DNA of 35,852 nucleotides from an uncultured Myxococcales bacterium (lineage in GTDB: Bacteria; Myxococcota_A; UBA9042), in NCBI GenBank assembly GCA_903955385.1, contig CAJBNH010000081.1, positions 1-35,852 of the forward strand, given 5' to 3'. Shown here piece after piece: positions 16,662 to 25,586 of this stretch. The stretch's first letter is position 1. Every line of letters starts with the position of its first letter. The notes beneath the pieces are model-generated. The model was not told where the DNA came from. It searched no databases and saw only the letters and a list, made by a program, of their open reading frames with translations. Position numbers and translations under genes: made by a program.

Positions 16662-16685
16662 CCGGCCCTTGCCTGCAAGTTGCCG

Positions 16686-16715
16686 TTTCCATTTTTGCCG
16701 GTCCCGGACTACCTT
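16686..16715 (+). promoter_or_regulatory. Putative promoter of the P-domain/fibrinogen-like gene
   Basis: TTTCCA (16686-16691), 18 bp, then TACCTT (16710-16715) inside CTACCTTTGC. It closely copies the promoter before the molybdoenzyme, but here a leader of about 57 nt carries a GGAGG site. Confidence 0.45.
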
Positions 16716-16778
16716 TGCATTTCCCCCTGATTCCTTCCGATCCGCTGCGCGGGTCGCCTACTTGTGGTGGAGGTCGTG

Positions 16779-19058
16779 ATGGCAGCGTGGAAGCGTGGCG
16801 TGCTGGGCGTCGCATGTGTCCTGGGCGCGCTGTGGGGGACCGTGGCCGTCGCCGCCGTGCCCGCGACGGTGTTGGTCGAGGGCGCGCTGGTCTCGACGGG
16901 CGGCGGTCCAGTGGCCGACGGCGACTACGACGTGACGTTCGCGCTGTACGACGTGGACAAGAACGGTCAGGCGCTGTGGTCTGAGGGGCCGACGAAGATC
17001 GCGGTGCAGGGTGGCCAATTCACGTACTTGCTGGGCAGCGTGACGCCGATTGACGCAACGGTGCTGGGCAAGCTGGACAAGGGCTGGCTGGAGGTGGCGG
17101 TCGCCCCCGACCCGGCGCTGCCTCGCAAGCCCTTGGCTTCCGTGCTGTTTGCCCGCAAGGCCGGTATTGCGGAGAGCCTGTCTTGCTCCGGGTGCATTGG
17201 CGCCGCGCAGCTGGACGCGCAGGTGCTTGCGCCGTTCGCCAAGGCAGCCGACCTGTCGAAGGTCGCGACCTCGGGCGCCTACGCCGACCTGTCGGGCACG
17301 CCGGACCTGTCGGGGTACGCGCAGTCCGCCAACCTTGCCAAGGTCGCGACTTCCGGCGCGTTTGCCGACCTTGCCGGTGGCCCAGACCTGACGGCCTATG
17401 CCAAGACGGCCAGCCTCGCCGATGTCGCGACGACCGGCAGCTACACCGACCTGGCGGGCACGCCCGTCCTGGCCAAGCTGGGCGCCGCGTGTGGATCTGG
17501 ATTGGTGATCAAGGGGTTGAAGGAGGATGGCTCGTATGACTGCGTCAAGGCATTCGACGTCAGCCTGCTGCCCCCGGACGGACTGAACGAGATCTCCAAC
17601 GGTCTGCTGACCAACCAGTTCGTCGACGACGTCAAGAGCACCAAGGTTCCCGTGGACATCCCCGACAACAACCCGGTTGGCGTGGCGAACGTGATCGCAG
17701 TGCCGGACCTGGGCGTCGCGCAAGGGCTGGACGTCACGGTCGAATTGACGAACTCCGACATCTCCAAGATCGCGGTGGAGGTCTACGATCCGGCCGGCAC
17801 CAAGTACGTGCTGCACAGCAAGAGCGGCTCGGGCACCAGCCTGAAGACCACCTATCCGTCGACCACCAAGACGGTCAGCGGCGACCTGACTTCCTGGATT
17901 GGCAAGAACCCCAAGGGCAACTGGTCGCTCAACGTCATCGACACGGCGTTCCTGAACAACGGAGTTGACGGCAAGCTGTTGAATTGGAGCGTGAAGATCC
18001 AAACCCTGTCGTCGCAGAAGGTCTCATCCGTGGGCCTGCTGGTGACCGACGGCGGCCTGCAGGTCAAGCGCGCCGACAGCGCACCGGTGACGTGCAGCAC
18101 CGCAACGTTCGGCTACATCTACGCCAGCCCCAAGGACAACGCGCTGTACGTCTGCAACGGTGCGAAGTTCTTCCCGTTGTGGCTGACGGTACCCCCGGGC
18201 GGCAGCCAGGACGACCCGGGCCAGAGCTGCAAGCAGATCCTGACGGTCGGGCCCGCCAGCAAGAGCGGCCTCTACTGGCTCGACCCAGACGGCGCGGGCG
18301 GCGTGGACCCGTTCCAGACCTGGTGCGAGATGAGTGCAGCTGGCGGCGGCTGGACCCTCGTCTTCAACCTCGACACCAACGATGGAACAGGGCGCTGGTA
18401 CACCGACACCGACTTCTGGACCAACGCCAGCAAGCTCTTCGGCACGGCGGCCGGAGCGTTGACGGGCGACTTCAAGAGCCAAGCGTTCAACGCTCTGGTG
18501 GCCAACGAGATCATGGTCTTTGCGCACAACGAGGGCGCTCCCTTCAGCAATCCCCAGCCGTTTGCCGCGTACAGCTTGGCCGTTGCCGCGAAGAACAAGA
18601 CGATGGCGCAGATCATGGCGTTTGGCGCCAACACGACCATCACCTCTGGCAGCCCGGTCCGCCAGGGCACCGTCTCCGCCACGGGCGCCTACACGCGCAA
18701 CGCGGGCGACGTCTTCATCGACAACGGCCTGCCCATCCTCGTGAATTCCACCAACGCAGGCGGATCGGACGCCCAGAACACGGTTCGCATCGGCACCGAC
18801 TTCGGACCGGTCTGCGGCACGGTGAGTTGCAACGGCCACAATGTGCAGGGCGGCTACGGCGGCTACCACATCCGTCCGTCCGGCGGGAACTATCCGCTGA
18901 CCTATGAAGCGATGCCCAGCTTCGGCTATCACCCCGGACCGATGGGCTTCGGCGACAACTGGGTCAACAACAACGGCTGTGGCAACTCGGTGTGGAGCAA
19001 CACCTGCGGTCCCGAAGTTGCACGGCCGCAGGTCGACTTCGGGATCTTCGTGCGGTAG
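16779..19058 (+). CDS. Secreted multidomain protein: tail-fibre-like repeats, P domain and fibrinogen-like domain
   Basis: A 759-residue protein with a Sec signal (cleavage likely after residue 26, AVAA). Residues 27-125 form a beta-rich segment ending VLFARKAGIAES. Three repeats (about 160-235) read KVATSGAYADLSGTPDLS, a pattern common in phage tail fibres. A proprotein-convertase P domain (about 275-410) includes the conserved GVANVIAVPDL, VEVYDPAGT and GNWSLNVIDTAFLNNG segments. From about residue 483 a fibrinogen-related domain begins with SCKQIL, SGLYWLDPDG, WCEMSAAGGGWTLVF and ends in FGIFVR. Such proteins bind sugars or surfaces outside the cell; this one is probably exported or surface-displayed, though no sorting tag is visible. 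GGAGG (16769-16773) supports the ATG at 16779. Confidence 0.85.
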   Translation: MAAWKRGVLGVACVLGALWGTVAVAAVPATVLVEGALVSTGGGPVADGDYDVTFALYDVDKNGQALWSEGPTKIAVQGGQFTYLLGSVTPIDATVLGKLDKGWLEVAVAPDPALPRKPLASVLFARKAGIAESLSCSGCIGAAQLDAQVLAPFAKAADLSKVATSGAYADLSGTPDLSGYAQSANLAKVATSGAFADLAGGPDLTAYAKTASLADVATTGSYTDLAGTPVLAKLGAACGSGLVIKGLKEDGSYDCVKAFDVSLLPPDGLNEISNGLLTNQFVDDVKSTKVPVDIPDNNPVGVANVIAVPDLGVAQGLDVTVELTNSDISKIAVEVYDPAGTKYVLHSKSGSGTSLKTTYPSTTKTVSGDLTSWIGKNPKGNWSLNVIDTAFLNNGVDGKLLNWSVKIQTLSSQKVSSVGLLVTDGGLQVKRADSAPVTCSTATFGYIYASPKDNALYVCNGAKFFPLWLTVPPGGSQDDPGQSCKQILTVGPASKSGLYWLDPDGAGGVDPFQTWCEMSAAGGGWTLVFNLDTNDGTGRWYTDTDFWTNASKLFGTAAGALTGDFKSQAFNALVANEIMVFAHNEGAPFSNPQPFAAYSLAVAAKNKTMAQIMAFGANTTITSGSPVRQGTVSATGAYTRNAGDVFIDNGLPILVNSTNAGGSDAQNTVRIGTDFGPVCGTVSCNGHNVQGGYGGYHIRPSGGNYPLTYEAMPSFGYHPGPMGFGDNWVNNNGCGNSVWSNTCGPEVARPQVDFGIFVR

Positions 19059-19132
19059 TCGGCCCTCAGCGCCCGCGGCACCTCGTCCCATCGGCACAAC
19101 CCTCTCGAAGACCGGACGTTCGCTGCCCTATG

Positions 19133-19163
19133 GCCCGTCGACCCCGAGGCGGCGTCGACGGGC
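19133..19163 (+). terminator. Perfect 10-bp stem downstream of the fibrinogen-like gene
   Basis: GCCCGTCGAC (19133-19142) pairs with GTCGACGGGC (19154-19163) around an 11-nt loop. It lies 75 nt after the stop codon. There is no T-run, so it may be an RNA 3' end stabiliser or part of the adjacent repeat cluster rather than a true intrinsic terminator. Confidence 0.4.
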
Positions 19164-19231
19164 ACCGGGCACGGCTCAGTCAGGAACCGTGGCTGCGAGC
19201 GAGAATCCTTTCGGTAGCGCGGACGGGGCCA

Positions 19232-19345
19232 CCCAGGGTTAAAACCCGGGCTATCACACGGGAAGCCCACCTTCGTGGGCTCAGCGGCCATGCAGCCCGC
19301 GAAGGCGGGCTTTTCGACTGATAGCCCACCATTTGAATGGTGGGT
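19232..19345. repeat. REP-like cluster of four hairpins
   Basis: Four consecutive inverted repeats: CCCAGGGTT/AACCCGGG (19232-19250), AGCCCAC/GTGGGCT (19264-19281), AGCCCGC/GCGGGCT (19294-19311, followed by TTTT) and CCCACCATT/AATGGTGGG (19325-19344). Three share the AGCCC-stem pattern with tight loops (CTTC, GAAG, TG). This looks like a dispersed REP or IS200/IS605-derived non-autonomous repeat; no transposase is present here. Confidence 0.6.
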
Positions 19346-19367
19346 GCATCGGCCGGGCCGGCCAGCC

Positions 19368-19399
19368 GCCCGCCCGCCCGCCCGCCCGCCCGCCCGCCC
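19368..19399 (+). repeat. GCCC tetranucleotide repeat, 8 units
   Basis: Eight uninterrupted GCCC units (19368-19399) flanked by GCC and GCGG. A simple-sequence tract in non-coding DNA, likely length-variable. Confidence 0.9.
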
Positions 19400-19444
19400 G
19401 CGGTCCACTCGACGGAACACCCCTTCCGCCTGAACCATACCGCA

Positions 19445-19482
19445 AAAGCGCAACAGGCCCGGAAGGACGAACCCTCCGGGCC
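19445..19482 (-). terminator. Putative terminator of the pyrophosphatase gene
   Basis: GGCCCGGA (19456-19463) pairs perfectly with TCCGGGCC (19475-19482). Read on the minus strand the stem is followed by TGTTGCGCTTTT, a weak T-rich tail. It is 48 bp beyond the stop codon at 19530. Confidence 0.5.
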
Positions 19483-19529
19483 TGCGCGAGATCCATCGAC
19501 GTTGTCTGACCTTGCGGTCGGTGGCGCGG

Positions 19530-22109
<2,580 letters not shown>

Positions 22110-22235
22110 CATCGTCTCCTGAACAGTCGGCACATCGCCCGACAGCTGAGCGCTGGCAGTAGCGATGCGGAGGCTGGCCACTTGGCGGTTTTCCGGGTCC
22201 CGAGGGAAGGCTGTCCCAAGGTGGACAGGGCGGGG

Positions 22236-22271
22236 TTTGTAACCTGAGGATGCCCTTTGCGTCAACGCAAG
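22236..22271 (-). promoter_or_regulatory. Putative hppA promoter with overlapping inverted repeat
   Basis: On the minus strand TTGACG (22265-22260), 18 bp, then TACAAA (22241-22236). The -35 lies within TTGCGT-CA-ACGCAA (22258-22271), an inverted repeat that could be an operator. The predicted leader is about 120 nt. Confidence 0.45.
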
Positions 22272-22309
22272 TCACTCTTCCGACGGGTGTTCAACCCGCT
22301 GGAGGGCGT

Positions 22310-23257
22310 TCAGGCCTGTCCGGCCAGCACCAGCAGCCAGCGCAGCGAGAGTCCACCAACCAGCAAAAGCACCGGTGCAATCACGGTTGGGCGCAGCCGC
22401 CGCACACCCTCGACGGTTTCGAGCGCAAAGGGCACCAACAGGCCCGCCAGCACGACCAATGCCCAGAACGCGCCCGTGAAACGTCCGCCCAGGAACAGCT
22501 CAGCCGCCCCGCGAGAGGTCGCCCCTGAGGTCGACAGGCCCAACAGATAGAGCAGTAGCAGGGCGAGCTCGACGCCGATCGCCACCATGTCCCAGCGCCG
22601 CAGGGCCGCGTGCTCGTCGTGACCCAGCCGCATCAGCATCATCAGCGCGGCGCCGGTCGACAGCCCCGACACCAGAAACAGCGGCGGCAGGATGGCAGAG
22701 CTCCACGCGGCGCGGGCGCCCAACGCCCCCAGCAGCACGCCGGTGTACACGCCGAGCGCGACGCCCAGACCCAGCTGGACCGTCAGCAAGCCGTGGTCAT
22801 GCGCTTGGGCATAGCGGCGGCCCCAGGTCACCAGCCGTCCCAGCCGCGTCCACCGCAGGGGCGCCCAAGTCGTCACCGCCTTGGTCTCAGGACCCGTCAG
22901 CGCGGCCACCCCGACCAGCAGCGTCACCGGATAGATCCCCAGCAGAATCCAGGAGCCCCACGACATCGGCGAGGTCAGCTGGATCGTCGCGTAGAAGCGC
23001 GGGACGTGCAGGGGGTTGGCGAGGTCCAGCAGCAGCGCGAGCATGCCCAAGGACAACGCCACGGGGGTGGCGAAAGGCAGCCAGCGCAGGGCCCGCGAGC
23101 GCTCGGCGACAGGAATGCGGCGGAACAGCAGCGAAGTCCACACCATCACCCCGGCGGCCACCCCGCCGAGGAAGAGGTAGACCGGGATCTCCCACCCCCA
23201 GATGTGCAGGTTGGGGTCGATCAGGTGGCTGTGGCGCTGCAGGTCGATCTCGGTCAT
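22310..23257 (-). CDS. NrfD/PsrC-type membrane quinone-interacting subunit
   Basis: A 315-residue polytopic membrane protein with about eight or nine helices. The start reads IWGWEIPVYLFLGGVAAGVMV, the first-helix pattern of the NrfD/PsrC family. These subunits anchor molybdenum/iron-sulfur reductases and exchange electrons with menaquinone or ubiquinone. It lies last in the sulfur operon, 16 bp after the YeeE-rhodanese gene. It is separated from its likely catalytic partners (25.0-27.8 kb) by the two YeeE/YedE genes, an order unlike the usual psrABC. Together they would make a periplasm-facing polysulfide, thiosulfate or tetrathionate reductase complex. Confidence 0.88.
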   Translation of the reverse strand: MTEIDLQRHSHLIDPNLHIWGWEIPVYLFLGGVAAGVMVWTSLLFRRIPVAERSRALRWLPFATPVALSLGMLALLLDLANPLHVPRFYATIQLTSPMSWGSWILLGIYPVTLLVGVAALTGPETKAVTTWAPLRWTRLGRLVTWGRRYAQAHDHGLLTVQLGLGVALGVYTGVLLGALGARAAWSSAILPPLFLVSGLSTGAALMMLMRLGHDEHAALRRWDMVAIGVELALLLLYLLGLSTSGATSRGAAELFLGGRFTGAFWALVVLAGLLVPFALETVEGVRRLRPTVIAPVLLLVGGLSLRWLLVLAGQA

Positions 23258-23273
23258 GGCGAACCTCCCGGGG

Positions 23274-24497
23274 CTAGCTGCAGCCGCCCTTCTTCTTCTT
23301 CTTCGGCGCGGCGCCGGCGGGCGACCCGGAGGCGGCGGGCGGCGGCGCGGGCTTGGCTCCGGTCACGGCAGAGTTGACGGCCACCTGGAATTTCCAAGCA
23401 TTCAAGGCCTTGGCGTCGGACGCGTCGGGTGCGGCGGGAGGCTTGTCCAGCGCGAAGGCCTTCCATGCCGGGAAACCGCCCTGCAGCAACCAGACACGGC
23501 CGGGAAAGGCCCGGGCGGCAGCGGGGGCCTTCTTCAGGGCGTCGCCGGCCACCAGCACCAGCTCGCGGTCTGCGGGGGCGGTGGCCAGACCCAGCTTGTC
23601 CAGCGTGGCAAGCGGGGTGCACTCGCTGCCGGGCACCCGCTGCTCCTCACACGCTTTGGCATCGCGGAGGTCGAGCACTCGCACCTGCCACGGTTGGTCC
23701 AGCAGGCGTTGCGCCAGGGTCGGAGCGGCAATCCACGCGACGCGGGCACGTGATGGCGAGGCAGGCGGCGTTGCCGGCAGGGCCAGTGTGCCCAGACCCA
23801 GCACCGCGACGCCGAGCAGGATGGCGAAGACCAGGCGGCGCGGGCGCAGTGCGTCGCGGACGGTCGGCGCGACGGCCGTCTCACCGTCTGCTGGCGCGGG
23901 TGGCTTGCGGGCGAGCATGGCCTCGACCTTGTCGGCTCCAAGGAACAGCGACAACGCCATGACCGTGACACCGGCCGCCATCACCGCCTGTGGAATGCCC
24001 AGCAGGTCGTGCAGGAAGACCTGGCCCAGCGCGCCACTCATGTGGAAGTCGTGAACCCACGGGAAGATCCAGTCGAACACCAGCGTGCCGACCATCACAC
24101 CGCCAAAGGCCACCATGCCGTCGATGTTGCCTGACGAGGCGGCCACCAGCGACGTGCCGGGGCAGTAGCCGGATACGATGAAGCCGGCACCCAGCAGCAG
24201 GCCGCCCACGAGCATCGGCCACACGAAGGTCTCGCTGGCGCCGGATTCTTGAATCGCCTTCAGGTCCGCAAGGCCAAGCCCCGAGAAGACGGCCAGGCCG
24301 ACCATCGTCGTGACGATCGCGCCGAACATCACCTTGAAGACGGTCATGTCGTAGAAATAGAACTGGGCGGCGAGCTTGGTCGAGCGACCGAAGCCAGCGC
24401 GTTCCAAGACGAAACCGAAGCCGAAGCCCAGCGCCACGGCGACGACCAGGCCAAGCTCGCGGTGCTCGGCGACCAGGGAAGTCAGGGGGAACAACAT
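23274..24497 (-). CDS. YeeE/YedE (TsuA-like) sulfur transporter fused to a degenerate rhodanese domain
   Basis: A 407-residue protein. Residues 1-195 form a membrane domain of the YeeE/YedE family with the conserved SGYCPGTSLVAASSG motif (C112), the cysteine relay used for thiosulfate uptake in TsuA. One more helix follows (about 235-255) and then a rhodanese-like fold (about 275-365) with VRVLDLRDAKAC and RVWLLQGGFPAWKAF. The position of the rhodanese catalytic cysteine reads ELVLVAGDALKK, so the usual active-site loop cysteine is missing. A Pro/Ala tail ends in KKKKKGGCS, leaving a cysteine two residues from the C terminus. The ATG at 24497 follows AGGAGG (24510-24505). It probably works with the preceding half-transporter. 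Direction of sulfur movement is uncertain. Confidence 0.87.
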   Translation of the reverse strand: MLFPLTSLVAEHRELGLVVAVALGFGFGFVLERAGFGRSTKLAAQFYFYDMTVFKVMFGAIVTTMVGLAVFSGLGLADLKAIQESGASETFVWPMLVGGLLLGAGFIVSGYCPGTSLVAASSGNIDGMVAFGGVMVGTLVFDWIFPWVHDFHMSGALGQVFLHDLLGIPQAVMAAGVTVMALSLFLGADKVEAMLARKPPAPADGETAVAPTVRDALRPRRLVFAILLGVAVLGLGTLALPATPPASPSRARVAWIAAPTLAQRLLDQPWQVRVLDLRDAKACEEQRVPGSECTPLATLDKLGLATAPADRELVLVAGDALKKAPAAARAFPGRVWLLQGGFPAWKAFALDKPPAAPDASDAKALNAWKFQVAVNSAVTGAKPAPPPAASGSPAGAAPKKKKKGGCS

Positions 24498-24508
24498 GGC
24501 CGTGCCTC

Positions 24509-25033
24509 CTAGCGCCACTGCCGACGGACGAACCACGCCACTGCGTAGCCTCCACCGAACACGGCCATCATGAAGATCCAGGACCCCGCCGACAGCAGGG
24601 AACCGCCGCTCAACGCCTGACCCGACGTGCAACCGCGGGCGAACCGGGCCGCGACGCCCATCAGCACGCCGCCCGCCACTGCCAGCAGCAGCCGCGACGC
24701 GATCGAGATGCGCGGTCCCCGGATGACGCCCAGCTTCAGCCGCCCGGCACTGTACGAGGCAACCAGGCCGCCCAGCAGCGCGCCCAGCACCTCGAACACC
24801 AGCCAGTCGTCCAGCGGATTCGCGCCCTTGTCCGTCAGTTCGGCCATCATCGGCACCCGGGCGGCGTGCTCGGGGGCGACCGCCGCGACACCGGTGACGC
24901 CGATGCGATGCACCGCCCCCGAGGCACCCAGGCCGTTGCCCATGATCAGAAAGGTGGACAACAGCACGAGGCCCAGGGCGAACCCGGCGACATAGGGATT
25001 CCAGAAGGGAGTTTCAGGGGTTGCGGCTTGCAC
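24509..25033 (-). CDS. YeeE/YedE family sulfur transport protein, half-size
   Basis: A 174-residue membrane protein with about four to five helices and the second conserved cysteine motif of the YeeE/YedE family, ARGCTSGQALSGG (C135). In full-length TsuA both cysteine motifs are on one chain; here they are split over this gene and the next (C112 motif), so the two products likely pair. The GTG start at 25033 follows AGGAGG (25045-25040) with a 6-nt spacer. The gene starts 10 bp after the ferredoxin subunit and ends 11 bp before the fused YeeE-rhodanese gene. Confidence 0.85.
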   Translation of the reverse strand: MQAATPETPFWNPYVAGFALGLVLLSTFLIMGNGLGASGAVHRIGVTGVAAVAPEHAARVPMMAELTDKGANPLDDWLVFEVLGALLGGLVASYSAGRLKLGVIRGPRISIASRLLLAVAGGVLMGVAARFARGCTSGQALSGGSLLSAGSWIFMMAVFGGGYAVAWFVRRQWR

Positions 25034-25043
25034 GGCGCACCTC

Positions 25044-25586
25044 CTAGGTCAGGTAGTAGACGTGGGGGTCAAGGCCCAACTCAGGCTTGACCACGTGGTG
25101 CTTGCGGCGGCGAAGCAGCTGCGAGACCGGGCTGTCCGGGTCGCCCAGGTCGCCGAAGGTGATGGCACCGGTCGGGCACACCTCGCCGCACGCCGGGTCC
25201 TGGCCGCGTTCGAGGCGGTGGTGACAGAAGGTGCACTTGTCGACGTGGCCCTCGGGGTGCACATAACGTGCACCATACGGGCATGCCGCGATGCACGCCT
25301 TGCAGCCGGTGCACTTGGCGGGATCCACGGCGACCAGACCGCCCTTGCGCGTGTGGCTGGCGCCCGTCGGGCAATTCGAGACGCAGGGCGCATCGGTGCA
25401 GTGGTTGCAGCGCTCGGACCGGATCTGCTGCGAGAGGTGCGGGAACGTGCCGCGCGTCTCGGTGACGATCCAGTTGCGAAAGCCCCCCGGCGGCACGCGG
25501 TTTTCCGCCTTGCACGCAAGCACGCAGGCGTTGCAGCCCACGCAGCGGACCGTGTCGATGACCATGGCGTAGCGGATCTGGTTCAT
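25044..25586 (-). CDS. Four-cluster ferredoxin subunit (PsrB/PhsB/DmsB type)
   Basis: A 180-residue electron-transfer protein with four cysteine groups for four [4Fe-4S] clusters: CVGCNACVLAC (15-25), RCNHCTDAPCVSNC, KCTGCKACIAAC and KCTFCHHR...CGEVC. It carries electrons between the membrane quinone subunit and the molybdenum subunit. It has no signal peptide, as expected for a subunit co-exported with a Tat-bearing partner. Its ATG (25586-25584) overlaps the stop of the catalytic subunit gene in an ATGA arrangement, so translation is probably coupled. Confidence 0.93.
   Translation of the reverse strand: MNQIRYAMVIDTVRCVGCNACVLACKAENRVPPGGFRNWIVTETRGTFPHLSQQIRSERCNHCTDAPCVSNCPTGASHTRKGGLVAVDPAKCTGCKACIAACPYGARYVHPEGHVDKCTFCHHRLERGQDPACGEVCPTGAITFGDLGDPDSPVSQLLRRRKHHVVKPELGLDPHVYYLT

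Larger units (their letters stand above)
19059..19529. other. Non-coding interval with clustered hairpins
   Basis: No convincing gene lies between the stop at 19058 and the pyrophosphatase stop at 19530. The interval holds at least six inverted repeats, a GCCC tetranucleotide run and a terminator-like stem for the pyrophosphatase. Short open frames here have no ribosome site and read through the repeats. Confidence 0.7.
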
